Source of the DNA: Chondrus crispus | Taxonomy: Eukaryota > Rhodophyta > Florideophyceae > Gigartinales > Gigartinaceae | Direction of reading: 5' to 3' | Assembly (NCBI RefSeq): GCF_000350225.1 | Contig: NW_005178873.1 | Coordinates: 268,567-332,566, forward strand | DNA length: 64,000 nt | Shown: in pieces, positions 9,895-21,496 of the stretch | Layout: each line of letters begins with the position of its first letter | Numbering within the stretch: position 1 is the stretch's first letter | Position numbers and translations under genes: made by a program | The notes under the pieces: generated by a model | The model's database searches: none | Told to the model about the DNA's origin: nothing | What the model saw: the letters and a program-made list of their open reading frames with translations, nothing else

Positions 9895-11275
9895 ACGGCG
9901 AGGCTGCAACCTTCACCATCGATACCACAATCGCCACAGCGTGGTTGCCTCTAGGTCAACAATCAAGTTACAACGCCCCCGCTCCTCGTCGGCTTTTCCG
10001 CCTTGCATTCGACGCGGTAATACGCGAAGTATGGCGTGCCTTGCCCCCCAAAACAGCGAGGGGAACATCACAGGGGCCTTCTTCCCGCGGCGACCTTGTG
10101 AGCCTCACACCGGACGCGTGCGCAGAGCGGCAAGCGTAGGCACCCACTAAGCCGATAGTATGGGAGCAGAAAAACCCTTCTTCCATGTGCACAGCACTCC
10201 GCAGGCTCAGATAGAGTTTTGGGAGCTCAACGCAGCACACTGGGTCGGCAACGCGGCACCGCGCACCTTCCCCGCCCTGGCGCACCCGTGCGAGGCCGGC
10301 CCAACTCGCCGGCCCGTTGGAGAGAAGTGGACACAAATCCGCGTCGAACGAGCATGCGGGGGTAGAAATTGCTTTAGCCGCAGCCGCGTGGCAGCATTCG
10401 GCGGTGAAAGAGACCCACGCCGACACACGCCGAAGATGCGCTGATCTCCCTTTTCCCTGTCCGCACGACCCCTCCAAACGGCCCTAATATGGAGGGTCAA
10501 AATCGGCCCAAAAACGGGAATGGCATTTTTTGGAGGCGAGCACACGGGCTGTAGGGCCGCCCCTGTACTTTCTCCATAAAGTCGACCATTCAAGGGTAGC
10601 AGCAGGTCAGAGACATGTTACTGAATGACCTTTCGTGTGTGTTCAAATAAGGTCTCAGCACAGTATACTGTCACGGATCAGTACTGTACAGAGTATGACA
10701 CGACGTAGACACGTTTGTCTAATTGCGTATGTATTTGATGGCATCTTCAAGCAGGTAAGAGCATCCCCATCGCAAGAGTCAAATAACCAAATAACTAAAA
10801 TTTGATGATTTAATAATGATATGTTACATCCAGAAATTAACCTCCGTGACGGTTCATTTCTGCAACGGCCTCGTTCTCACTGACGTAGGCTGACATACAA
10901 CCCCAAAAAAATGTCACGCCTTTCCATACTACAATTTGAAATATCTAAAACTTTTTCTAAAGCAAATGATCCAATCCTAACGTAATCTAGTCGGTCGTCG
11001 CCGTCGCCGTCGCAGTCGCCGCCGCCGCGCCGCCACCGCCACTACCACTAGATGAGATATAAAATCCATTCTCTCGTACCCTAAACCAATTCTGTCGCCG
11101 CTGCCGTCGCCGCCGTCGCCGCCGTCGGCAAATAAAATCTAGATTGTCACTGCACAGTATTATAAACCGTGCCCCCCGATTGCCGTCGCACCCCCTAACC
11201 CCTAATATGATACCTACGATTGCGCGCCATTTTACTTCCCCTTATCGAAGACCTCCAGCACGCGATGCGACGCGA
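9895..11275. other. Region without a recognised gene; GTC/GCC triplet microsatellite
   Basis: Open frames on both strands at 9940-10600 overlap one another and show no domain. At about 10990-11050 and 11092-11130 runs of GTC/GCC-type triplets form a GC-rich microsatellite. The DNA between is AT-richer and unremarkable. Confidence 0.6.
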
Positions 11276-11880
11276 CGATATTCGACAGCTGGGCTGTGCC
11301 TGCTGTCGAGTGTCTACTACGAGGTCGAGAAAGGGCTGTGCCCGCCTCGACCTCAGCGAGAGATGCGACGATATTCGACAGCTGGGCTGTGCCTGCTGTC
11401 GAGTGTCCACTACGAGGTCGAGGAAGGGCTCTGCCGGCCTCGACCTCAGCGGGCGATACCACGATATTCGACAGCTGGGCTGTGCCTGCTGTCGAATGTC
11501 TACTGTGGGGTCGAGGAAGGGCTGTGCCTGCCTCGACTTTCAGCGAGCGATGCGACGATATTCGACAGCTGGGCTGTGCCTGCTGTCGAGTGTCCACTAC
11601 GAGGTCCAGGAAGGGCTGTGCCCGCCTCGACCTCAGCGAGAGATACGACGATATTCGACAGCTGGGCTGTGCCTGCTGTCTATTGTCTTTAAAGTGTCGA
11701 GAAAGAGGTTCTTTCCCTCGACTCCAGCCAGTGAGTCGGTGATCGTCGACTGTTGACGATCACTGCATCGCTCGACATAGTAGATCTTTGACAGCAAGAG
11801 CAGCCCAGCTGTCACAGCTGGGCTGCCCCTGCTGTCGAATGTTTACTACGCGGTCGAAGAAGTTCTGGGCCCACTTTGAC
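11276..11880. repeat. 93 bp minisatellite, five good copies plus diverged copies
   Basis: The word CGATATTCGACAGCTGGG starts at 11276, 11369, 11462, 11556 and 11649, giving periods of 93, 93, 94 and 93 bp. Each unit contains the dyad GACAGC...GCTGTC around TGGGCTGTGCCT, able to form a hairpin. A diverged partial copy, partly inverted, lies at 11750-11880. The period is a multiple of three, which keeps long frames open on both strands; I do not regard these as genes. Confidence 0.9.
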
Positions 11881-12423
11881 TTCATACAAAGCCTGATTAA
11901 ATAAATAGGAGGCTATTCATATAGAGAAAGAATATTGAAATCCCTTTGTTCACAAACATTGCGATTTCTGCACATAGAACTATTATAATCAAACTCTGCG
12001 TATATATTGTTTAGGATCCTGCCAATGTCGAGAATATTTTATTTTGTACGGAGGAAGTAGGGCAACACCCATGTATGTACAGAATATTTGCATTAAGCAA
12101 TTCAGTACAATTTTGGAAATAGATTACCTCAAGATCTCTTCTTACATATTCTAAGTCAATCCTCATAAAATCAGGGAACATTTCTTAAAAGCATTCGGTA
12201 TGGACCCAACGGCAACACTGTCGTAATGCTTAATAGGGTATTTCACATTTTATGTTGTACTCCATGGCGAACTAAAACGAATAGCAGAAAGGGAAATTTA
12301 TTTCAAGAGGCCGAATACAGATAAAAGAAATCGCGCATTGTAAAGGAAGGCAGTTTGAATGAAACCTAGCAGTTTATTAACCTAAGCAGAGGAACCTGCA
12401 CCGGCACCACTTCCAGAACCGCC
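11881..12423. other. AT-rich intergenic stretch, nothing recognised
   Basis: No open frame of note, no repeat and no motif that I can support on either strand. Confidence 0.6.
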
Positions 12424-12818
12424 CTAAGAGTCTGAAATCTTCTTTTCCTTTTTCATCCTCCTTCCCATCCGTTTCTTGTTCTTCTTCTGAATTTTGGATC
12501 GCCGAGACTCGGGCATTGACTCCCACTCCGTCGCAGTTTTGCGACCCTTCTGGAAAACATACCTTGAGTAGTGCTTGATCTTATTTTCCTCAATTGTTGT
12601 ACGGCAAAGCGGACATTTACAGGCTTGACGGTTCGGAGGATGATCGTAAATACTGCCATCGTGAAGGATCTCAACAACTGGACAGGTTGGAGCGTTAGAT
12701 TGGAGACAAGGAGCAATGCACTCCTTCGGAACACGTGTTTGCATTGCAGCTCGACCACGTCTCCATCGGGGCTGCACTCACAGATAATGCATATCTCTGG
12801 GTGGCCAATTGAGCTCAT
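12424..12818 (-). pseudogene. Small RING-finger protein gene with a frame change inside the RING
   Basis: The ATG at 12818 begins MSSIGHPEICIICE, giving the first RING cysteine pair (CIIC), followed after 14 residues by CKHVF. The same frame then loses homology. The neighbouring frame supplies ECIAPCL and, after a loop, CKCPLCR, the remaining ligands, then a Lys/Arg-rich tail to the stop at 12424. The two halves overlap in one short stretch near 12735-12745, so a single-base change accounts for the break. RING proteins usually act as ubiquitin E3 ligases. Either the gene is recently inactivated or the assembly has a base error there. It is about 120 residues with no other domain. Confidence 0.6.
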
Positions 12819-14060
12819 TTTTGAATTTTATATGTCGTGAAGGTAGGAGAAAAGAGGGACAAGTGATGGAGCTGTGAGTTTGTCTCAGATTCGATATTTC
12901 GCTCGTACCTTTTCACTATTTATTCTATAGAGATTCAGAAGCAGATTGTTATTATGGCAAGTGTCAGTATAGTTGCCCCTCTAAAAATAGAATGCGAGAT
13001 TGACGAAAAAGTCTGTTACAAATACCATGAAATTTTGATTGTGACACACTAAAACATCCGCCTGATCGAACTCTATTCATTACAAATGAAGCGTTCCAAA
13101 CTTCTCATGAGCTAGAAAATTGTAGTGTAATGCCCCACTCCAAGTCATACAAGTCATATTTTGAAAGGGTTCGAGGCCTTACGCCAGCTTGCAATCGCTG
13201 AGCATTGAAAAAACGTATTGTAGAATTTTGTTCAACGCTACACGTCATATTTTTGAAAAATTCCAGGCCTTATGCCACCTGGCAATCGCTGGGCTTTGAA
13301 ATTACAAAATTTTGTCCATACAAATCTTGTGAATTGTCGGTGTCAACAAAAACCTTTCTATAGATACATCTTGGGCCAAACAGAAAAAAAGGTTATTGAA
13401 GAATCTCAATTAAGATCGGAGCCAAAAGACTGTAAAGGTCATACATTCAAATGCAATGAAGTTGTTGTTGAGCACAACGTGGCCTCTACTCTTTCACTCG
13501 CAGTACACGGGATAGTGCCTGCGCACTTCCGTCTTTGTCATACATTTCATGAAATCCTTGAAGGGCCTTTTCCCAATATTCATTGTAGTATAAACACCCC
13601 CAACGGAGGGAGGTGTATACTCAGTTCTTGCGGAGACCCCGATCGGAGAAGGGAAGCAACCCCAGCTAACGGAACCGGAAAGCGGGCCCGGGTAGCGTGG
13701 TGGTAGAGCGGGTTCGGACGGGGACGCGCGCACGGGCTGGTCGATCTACGCCTCGACGCCCCGGGGCAGCGCTGGGTTACGTACCAGCTCTGACGGGCGG
13801 AGGCGGACCTAGGCTCGCTCGTGTGCTCGCGCCTCCCCTGCCCGCTCGGCTCCTAACTAGATACGGGCTATTGTGGGCAACTCGATCTAGAATAAGCGGG
13901 GCGAGCTTGACCAAAGGCGTAGGTTTTGGACAAGCTCGTGCTTGTTCTCCCCCGTCACCGTCGGTCCGCTCACGTATTTAATGTACAAGTTAGTCTATCA
14001 TACTACAGTACAGTACGTACTATACTATAGTGCTACTGTGGTCGGCTACAGTAGTGGGTG
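12819..14060. other. Region without a recognised gene (AT-rich, then GC-rich from about 13600)
   Basis: 12819-13600 is AT-rich with one open frame (13272-13706, +) lacking any domain. From about 13600 base composition changes abruptly to GC-rich, which suggests an inserted element or the end of the neighbouring one. I see no inverted ends that I can defend. Confidence 0.5.
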
Positions 14061-14160
14061 CGGGTCGCGCGTACTGTAGGGCTGTCAGCATTCGGTGCTG
14101 ACAGCACGCGCGCTCGTGCGCGTCGTACTGTAGAGCTCAGGCTCTACAGTAGCTGATCTA
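14061..14160. repeat. Cluster of perfect and near-perfect hairpins next to the Crypton
   Basis: Three dyads follow one another: CTGTCAGCA...TGCTGACAG around 14074-14096, GCGCGC...GCGCG just after, and TACTGTAGAGC...GGCTCTACAGTA at about 14127-14152. The CTACAGTA/TACTGTAG word recurs through 13990-14155. The same word recurs in the Helitron leader regions at 51.4 and 57.8 kb. They may be structured ends of a mobile element or a transcription terminator for the minus-strand genes. Confidence 0.6.
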
Positions 14161-14162
14161 AT

Positions 14163-14948
14163 CTAAATGTAGTCCCAGGGGGTTATACTACATTCATCAA
14201 TTCCAACAGCCATCAGACGCATTGGGACAGGGCCAAATTCCTGAACGCGCTCTACCAGAGCCTTAAATCGCAGGAAACTGTTTTTCTGTCCGGATAGGGT
14301 CCACAATCCATGGCTGTACTTCGGAACCAATTTCTTCCGCATCTCTGGATCTATGAAGAATCTCAGCGGATGACAGTTGAGTTCCTTGTCTCCTCTTCGC
14401 CACAGCTCGACCACTGTTTCTATATTCTTCGGCAAACCTGGAATGAACTTGATAACAGTACTTGGTTCCACGTTAGTCGCAGTTCTCTGCTTCTTGTGCA
14501 AGGATTCTGTAAACAAATTCATATCCCGTTCTCTTGCGACTGTAATTGCAGAATATTGATAGGTTTTCTCAGCCAACGGTTCCACATTTCCGTCTTCTGC
14601 GGTAATTTTTTCGAATGAGTTGCTTAGCTGTACGCTCTTGGAATTTCTTGACACAACACCAGAGAATTCCATCTTTCTCTGGTACAACAAGAACTCCCTT
14701 TGTTCTAGCTCCTTCTTCCAAACTTCCATTTCATCATCTTTAACAGCACGAATTTCTCCTTCATCCTCTGACTCTTCATCCGGACTTTTGCTTGCGATGA
14801 CATAATTAGTGTTACCGGTAGAAAGTAATATATCCGTACTGATCTTCAGAGCAATTTTCGGCTCAAGTTGCAGGATCTGCCTAGGTGCATTGAATCCGGC
14901 ACCTTCCCCACCGCCTTGAATCGGTCGCACGAACCCTCTTCTTTCCAT
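14163..14948 (-). CDS. Crypton GCR1_C-domain protein
   Basis: 261 residues starting MERRGFVRPIQGG. Residues about 50-150 are acidic and coiled-coil-like. Residues about 170-245 fit the GCR1_C/Myb-like DNA-binding fold found at the C-terminus of fungal Gcr1 and of Crypton recombinases: VVELWRRGDKELNCHPLRF, then SHGLWTLSGQKNSFLRFKAL. It lies 151 bp downstream of the recombinase stop in the same orientation, so the two may be joined by splicing. The frame is intact. Its role would be recognition of element DNA. Confidence 0.7.
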   Translation of the reverse strand: MERRGFVRPIQGGGEGAGFNAPRQILQLEPKIALKISTDILLSTGNTNYVIASKSPDEESEDEGEIRAVKDDEMEVWKKELEQREFLLYQRKMEFSGVVSRNSKSVQLSNSFEKITAEDGNVEPLAEKTYQYSAITVARERDMNLFTESLHKKQRTATNVEPSTVIKFIPGLPKNIETVVELWRRGDKELNCHPLRFFIDPEMRKKLVPKYSHGLWTLSGQKNSFLRFKALVERVQEFGPVPMRLMAVGIDECSITPWDYI

Positions 14949-15099
14949 ATCAAGTTCTGAGAAAACTGCTATGTCGTTATGTTGCTGCAGGGTCTGAAAG
15001 TAATTATTCTATCTCCTTATATGTTATAAAAGACAAAACGATTCTGCATATATCAAATAGCTGCGCAATTTATTGGGCTTGAAGCAACATTTAACTAGA

Positions 15100-16630
15100 T
15101 TAACTGGAATCTTTGTCAACATCGTTCGAATTGATACCATTGTTGACGTGTTCCATAAACTTGGCGAAGTCGTCCTTGCTTTGAATACGCTCAGATTCTT
15201 GGCAGAGTGTTTCAGCATGACGTATGTACTCTTTGACTGAGTTAAACCGAGGAAGCTCCGGCGGAGCACAGTCATTGTAAGCAGCACAATAGTTTGCGTA
15301 CGCTTGATAACCACTCATCTGAATTATTTCCATAATTGCCTCATCGCGAAGCCCAAGAGCTCTGTACAGCTGTACAGAACCTCTCTTGATTGAATGCCCG
15401 GAGTTGCCCAGATCGGCCGATCCCACACCAATTGACGACAATCGATCTCTCAAGAACTCTGTAAACTTCTTAGAACTCCACGGAGCTTTGGTATCAATGA
15501 CCCAACCACTTCTAGTCTTGTTAAGATCACAGAACAAAGGCCCCGGACTACTATTCCGGCGCATTTGTTCTGTGATGTTTGTGTATTCCTGGCTGACACT
15601 ACGTGGTAGTACTACTACCACGTAGTGTCAGCCAGAAATACAGTACTAGAAATGGGTCCATGAAGTAAGAAAACCGTAAAGCAGAGTTCCGGAACCAATC
15701 ACGGAGCTGGTATGTCCTGTGTACGGTTGAGTTCTTGATTGTTTCGAGTAGCGTCAACGTGCAACCACCAGACCCTACAGATACGTGTTCGACTTTCAGC
15801 TTCTTAATTTCATCATATCGGAGTCCCAAATTCAAACCAACAACCAGAATGGCATGCAGAAGCACGTCAGTTGCTGCTGTGGCTTGTTCTCTTCCATACC
15901 AATACTTTTCGGCCAAGTCACAGATATTTGCAGCTGTAATTGGCCGGGAGCGCAACGTAACGAATCCTAAGTGAGCCAAGTGAACACGATTGGCCTTTGG
16001 CAGTGCCTGTAGATCAGGGTTTCCAATCATAGGGTTTCCGCTAGCTCTACCAGCGGATTCGTCTACCTGCCACGTTTTAGTGTGGCCGTGTTCACAGTAA
16101 ACATGTCGAAGCCCCTGAGCGAGAGCTCCCATACTATCATTCTTAAGAGCGTCAGCAGTTCCGAACTTACAGTAGTCAGCGAGGAGATTTAGAATGAGTT
16201 TTGAGCTATCCAAGGTGACGCGATGTGGGTTTGGGGCACTCTTGAGCTCAGAATACTCCTTCAGAGGTCTTCTTGCTATTTTCACGTTTGCTTTTGTTGA
16301 TGAACTCGCAGCAGTTGATACCAGATCGTATGATTCGCCCAGCGGACCACTCGTAAAAGCACTTCCACTCGCCTTTTTCTTTCCCCTCCCCTTTCTCGCG
16401 TTAAGTGCCATTTCTGGAAGTTGACACCCGTCTGAGTAGGTCTTTCCGACTAGAAAAGTTGCTCGGTGAAGCCAACAACGAAGCAATAAATGTAGGAGCG
16501 GGCCTTTAAAGAGAGGAGCGTTTTGATAGCGATTTGGTTTTAAAACAATAAAATTGTTAAATAGCGAGAGTAAATCATTCCATACACCTCTCTGTTTTTT
16601 TGAAAACTTATCTGATAATAGACGAATCAA
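15100..16630 (-). pseudogene. Crypton tyrosine recombinase, split by a palindrome
   Basis: The upstream part (16630-15599; a plausible ATG is at 16410, MALNARKGRGKKK) has a Lys-rich N-terminus and the N-terminal core domain ending with GLRYDEIKKL, which holds the first catalytic Arg. The downstream part (15621-15100) has GHSIKRGSVQLY (His/Arg box) and, 33 residues on, the YANYC segment carrying the nucleophilic Tyr. Both parts end or begin in a 61 bp near-perfect palindrome centred at 15612, which puts a stop in the frame. The family cuts and rejoins DNA through a covalent phosphotyrosine. As it stands the enzyme is interrupted. Confidence 0.75.
15582..15642. repeat. 61 bp near-perfect palindrome inside the Crypton recombinase
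   Basis: Arms 15582-15611 and 15613-15642 are reverse complements over 30 bases with one mismatch, separated by a single C at 15612. The symmetry centre reads GGTAGTACTACTACC. Confidence 0.95.
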
Positions 16631-18534
16631 TTCCAGACAATAGATTCATCTGTAATCATCTGATAAATAGATCAAGAAGCAAGGCTCTCTGCAGAAAGCC
16701 ATTCTTCTTGATTCATTTATATTACAGTGCTTCCCTTTCAACTCAGTAACCTAAATGAAATCCAATTGCCATGAAGGGCTTAGTCCTGTAGAGAAGGTAA
16801 TAGTCTTGTCGGGAACATGTTAGTCCTTTAAAGACCATGTTAGTCCTTTAGAGAACATATTACTTCGTAAAAGTCAGAGAGCGGATGCATTTCCCACGAG
16901 TGCTATGTGTGGTGCAGAACATTGTGACGAAGCATCAACTAAGCGTATAGATGGCTTCTGAGGTTGACTTGTATGTCAATTGACAGAGGCATCAACTTCA
17001 GTAGGACCATCTGAGTCATATAAACTTGCGTATTTGCCTTTATTGTGCTACAGTCGATGCAGTAACTCTGTATTAGACGTATGCGATAGTAGGATCCAAC
17101 GATTGCCAGCTATATTTGCTTGAACATTCACAAAAAGGTCGAATGGAGCATTTTGCAAATCCTTCTCTATCCAGGAGTCCTTCATTCAGACCTGTTACGT
17201 AGAAATGCTTCAGTTTTTTATACTTGACTTTCAGCAACATGTCAAGAAAGCAATGTTAAAGTGCGGTCTCAAATTCGTTGCTTAGATTCGTTTGTTGACG
17301 ATGATTTATTTATAAAACCGCAATACACAAAGACATTTCAATATAATTCCGTACTCGTACATGGTTTAATATTCTAATTTGGATACCTATAAGTTGCCAA
17401 AAGCCAATCATTTGTTTCCATATCCTCTTAAATGTGACATAAACAAAGTTTATGACATTGACAAGGTCTAATACATGACTTTATATTGTTTGGATAGATA
17501 TAAACATGTGGTTGGTCATATTACAGTCATGGTTCTCACTTCTTGATATCTCTCTGTAGCTTAATGTCACATTCACCTCCCTAAAACACCTTCGTTTCAA
17601 ACCCATTTCTGAACATTTCTGACAGAAAAATCTCTGCATGTGGAAGAAGTATAGTGAAGGATTACACATTTGAATGAAATGTTTTGTACCCGGTCTGTTG
17701 CGTTGATGGTCGTGGAGGTACACAATCCCCGTAGAGCATTACTAAACTCATTAAGATTATCAATGTAACTTTTTTAGCTTTAGAACACTTGTTCTGTATA
17801 CCCTGTGAACCTTTGATGCACAAAAACACCCAGATATTCACATTTTCAAGAAAAACAGGTAAACCTGTTCAACAATATTTTCGCTTCAAACCATAAATTT
17901 AATTGGCTCTCTGCTATGATCCATACGTCAAAGCACTTTTCTGCCCAATTTCAGTACAGATAGTGACAAGAAATGTTTTGCTGTATGTATAAACGAAGAA
18001 TATGGCCGTTGCTGATTAGTGTCTGTAAAATGAACCGTTTTTATACAATTGAAATGTGAACAGAACGGCTTTTCATTTGTCCTCTACAGTAGGTGACGTA
18101 ATATAAATCAAGTACACGGAAGATTTCATATTTTGAAGTCTCTTTTGAGACTTTGCAAAAATCCTAACAAAAATCTTCAAATTCGATCCAAAAAAGAGTT
18201 GTGTGCTGGTAATATGAACGGGATTTTGTGAGATTTAAGTGTGTAATACGGACTGCAAGTGCTTCATGACTCGATTAAGTCTTCTTTATTTGAGGCAGTT
18301 CTAGTCACGATTTTGAATATAAGTACTGTAAAACCCAACGGAAATCCCGATTTTACCAGTCAGAAGCAAGTTATTGCAGCTGGAAGGCGACCAGTGGAAC
18401 ACGTTTGAAAATAAGATTAATTCGAAAATCGTTATTATAAAGGGGAATGGCCATGATTGGTTTTCTGGCTGTTTCTAAGCTCATTCTACAAATGTTACAT
18501 AGAATGCACATTTATTATGGAAGAAATTGTGATA
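16631..18534. other. AT-rich intergenic stretch
   Basis: No gene-like frame. A short word (TTAGTCCTTTA/TTAGTCCTGTA) recurs four times at about 16776-16855. I see nothing else to support. Confidence 0.6.
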
Positions 18535-19233
18535 TCATTCCAGTTCAAGTAAAATCAAAATATCGTTTCTGGTATTTATCCAATCTTGAGTCGAAAGTTT
18601 GTTCATTGATCCGCTTCTACTGTTATCTGGTTCGTACATAGATCCGCTTCTGCTGTGATCTGGTTTGTACAATGATCCGCTTCTGCTGCCATCTGGTTCG
18701 TACATTGATCGTTTTTGCTGCAATCTTGGAGCTGCAACAGAATGGATCAGTATGTCCAGTTTTTTGGGACTTCGTGTGACTACTTCTAAAATATTTCCGA
18801 GCAATGGTCGTTTTGGTGATGCCAGTGCGTTGATTTTGGTCTGTTTTAGGGGCTTTGCAGCTCTACGTGACCTTACATGTGACCATTTCAGGTCCTGCAT
18901 CACGCAGTTCACAAATGGTTTGAAAGTACGAAGGGTTCACTAGAAAAAATGGCACATACATTTTTTTGCTGTAGACGTACCTGTTTTTCGGGGTTCACAT
19001 CGCTGGTAATGTCAATTGACATCGGCGCCTTCATGAGAATTCTGTTCTGAGGGTGCACTTTCACCGAGCGTGACTGCATACTGTATTGACCGTGGTTTTT
19101 GGTCACGGTGGAAGCGTACTGGCCTGCAAAATCATGGTAGGCTGTTAAATTTTGGCAGATGTTTGCGAGGCTCGTTTTGCGGTGCACAAAATTAGCATAA
19201 ATACACTCCCCATCAATGAGGTACAGTGGGATA
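18535..19233 (-). CDS. Unrecognised gene fragment, possibly two exons, cut by a pogo insertion
   Basis: Two minus-strand frames follow each other. The first (ending near 18980) encodes a stretch with PLYLIDGECIYANFVHRKTS; it opens directly at the TA where pogo copy 2 inserted, so the gene's 5' part may lie beyond the transposon. A minus-strand GTACGT donor follows CAG at about 18980. The second frame (18912-18535) encodes a basic segment and then three copies of an 11-residue repeat of the type SRSGSMYEPD. A splice from the donor to the CAG before GAC near 18894 would keep the frame, but this is only a model. No domain is recognised. Confidence 0.35.
18608..18712. repeat. 33 bp tandem repeat, about three copies
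   Basis: A unit containing GATCCGCTTCTGCTG and TCTGGTTCGTACA repeats three times with a 33 bp period, giving an 11-residue protein repeat on the minus strand. Confidence 0.85.
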
Positions 19234-21496
19234 TACAAGGGGGTACCCCCCGTTTTTGACCAGACCTCCTCAAAATTGAACAAAGCGATAATTTCCAAAT
19301 TTTAGCAACAAATATAACATTTCATTGCTGTTCAGCCTCATTGAGTGATCAAAGCCATCTCAAATGAACCGATAACCCGGCGGCAAATGCAAACAGACAA
19401 AAACGGCGCCCATTTTCGAATTGAGCGACGCAAATAACCCTTGAAACTTTGGTCTGGCCTCCTATCCGATGCCAATAAAATCGTCAGGCCAACTCCCGTC
19501 TCAAGGTCGCCACTCCCTCTTTAACGGCCACGAAAATGACGAGAGCAAAGCGCATGTCAAAGAAAGAGAAATGCTTTGAAAGAGCACTACTTGCGGTTGA
19601 CAGGGGCATGGATCGCCGTCGAGCATCCTTCATTGCTCGCATGCCCCTATCAACATTCCAGTACAGACTATGCACAAGGATGACATTTGCTCACCACGAA
19701 CTGCACTGACCTCTGGCGAAGAAGAGACCATCGTGACACTTATCAATCGATACTCAGCGGAAGGTTTCCCTCTCAGTAACGAGGATATAGCCGATGCTGT
19801 GGAAATTTTAGTTTCATCGCTCCCGCAAAGTCGACAACAAAAACTGCCTTTTGTCCACAACAGGCCGGCAAAAAGGTTTTGTACAACTTTCGCAAGCGTC
19901 ACAGTGACACCATACAGTTCAATCGATACTCTAAAAAAGAGGAAATAAGGTGGAAGTCGTGCAATGCAGAAGTTCTGACGACGCACTTTGCAGCCATTCA
20001 CAAAATAATTGCAGACAATGCAATAGACTGCTACCACATATGCAACCTCGATGAGACTGGCATGTCCCGGATCCGAGACTGTCTCAAGTCTTCACGTAAA
20101 AAAGCGTACGTCACACGCTCATGCCATCCCGTGAAACGTTCTCCAGAATTTCGGAACATTGATCGTGTAACTATGATGCCAGTTGTCTTTGCAAGTGGGT
20201 GTGTTGGGAGGCCATTGTTCGTAGTGAAATGAAAAAGTATCAAGTTTCGCGTTGTGAAGTCTAACGACCAATTGGTGGTCCAAACAATTGCTGACTGTCT
20301 ACCGGATGGCAGCCTCGTGACCTGTCGTGATGACGTAGCAGGTGTGGATTCTACCAACTTTGCCGAGTGGTCCAAAGCATTCGTGAATGATAATGAGTAC
20401 AAACTATCACACGGGAAAATATAGCTGCCCATGGATGGATACCGTAGTCATATGCGTTACAAAACCTTGCGCTTCTTGCACAGCTCAAACGTGATAGCTT
20501 ATGCCCTCCCAGTTCATACTAGCGGTCTTACTCAACCACTGGATGGTTCCGTATTTGGGGCTTTCAGAAGCAAGTTACGTGACCTCGTTGATGGAATGTC
20601 TACAGCTGGTGCGGTCAATGTTTACAATCAATTCGATTTTTTTGCAGTTGGTGACAGCGGCGTATTCCAAATCTTTTACTCGTTCCAATATAGCCTCTGG
20701 TTTTAGCAAGGCCGGCATCTACCCTGCCAATTTATCCTACGTGTTCGCAGGGCCTAGGCCATTATCCTCTATACACTGCGACAAAATCATGAAGGCTGAA
20801 GATATCGGGCGCATTCTTGAAACGAAAAGAATGTAGCTCCGAAACAGTATTGGTCCCCAGCCCGTAGTTATTCGAAATGGATTTTTGGACACTACGGCAG
20901 GATTGTGCCTCACTTCGAGCGAGGCTTTGCGCATGGCCAGAAGTAAAGATGCCATTGACATGGCTAAAAAGGAAGAGAAGGAACGCCGAGAAGCGGAAAA
21001 GGCTGAACGCGAAGCCGCATTATATGATAATGTGAAGAGAATGCGACTGGTGCACGACAAAGAAGCCGTTGCATATCATGTGCGTGAATATGGTGTGAGA
21101 ACCGTCTTGCCGAGACCGATGAAAGAACGCCACATGCTTGCAAAACGCATGGTAGCAGAGAAGAAAGTGCACCGCAGCATAATCATTGCCAGACGTAGTT
21201 CAATGTGACCGTCACACGCCATCGCAACCTTTTTTCTGATTAAAAAATGCATGCTAAATATGGATCAGCCAATTTCATAGTTGTACAAATCAGAGGAGGA
21301 AAGTTGTCGTTTTGACAGTGACTACAGGCCTTCACCAACTTGCAACGACCCCCAAGTTTTCCTGATCCACATACTGACTGGTTGCACCTGAGCATCAAGC
21401 CTTCCATGTCCACCAGAAAGATTTACAAAACGGCGATGTGAAGTTGATTTTTTTAAATTATTGATTTTGCTCCAAAATGAGGGGTACCCCCTTGTA
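19234..21496 (+). mobile_element. Pogo-like DNA transposon copy 2 (element 19236-21494) with TA target duplication
   Basis: The left end reads CAAGGGGGTACCCCCC and the right end complements it (GAGGGGTACCCCCTTG). TA lies on each side (19234-19235 and 21495-21496). The element is 2259 bp, nearly the same length as copy 1 (2272 bp). Both begin CAAG and contain GGTAC at the same place, but the next bases differ, so they are sister families rather than recent duplicates. Confidence 0.9.
19536..21208 (+). pseudogene. Pogo-type DDE transposase, copy 2 (frame-broken)
   Basis: The N-terminus starts at the ATG 19536 with a helix-turn-helix like that of copy 1 (RRRASFIARMPLST). The CENP-B-like block follows (GFPLSNEDIADAV). 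Catalytic acids sit in NLDETGMS (about 20047), MDGYRSHM (about 20431) and TQPLDGSVF (about 20530). A charged coiled coil ends the protein at 21205. An in-frame TGA follows the VGRPLFVVK block near 20230, and the parts occupy different frames, so it is inactive. The middle of the gene (between the first and second acid) is retained, so the copy is decayed rather than truncated. Confidence 0.85.

Larger units (their letters stand above)
14163..16630 (-). mobile_element. Crypton-type tyrosine-recombinase DNA transposon (partial limits)
   Basis: A tyrosine recombinase (upstream) and a GCR1_C-type DNA-binding domain (downstream) occur together on the minus strand. That pairing is the hallmark of Cryptons, which lack reverse transcriptase and terminal inverted repeats; no RT lies nearby. 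The true ends cannot be fixed because Cryptons integrate with only short direct repeats. Confidence 0.75.

Noticed and set aside
9941-10600. Overlapping frames of 70-170 codons on both strands
   Set aside because: No domain, no consistent start, and mutual overlap; treated as non-coding.
11144-11756. Overlapping frames of 120-180 codons on both strands
   Set aside because: They are by-products of the 93 bp minisatellite, whose period is a multiple of three.
13685-13760. tRNA- or SINE-like A box (TAGCGTGGTGG)
   Set aside because: A convincing B box at the right distance and a cloverleaf are lacking.
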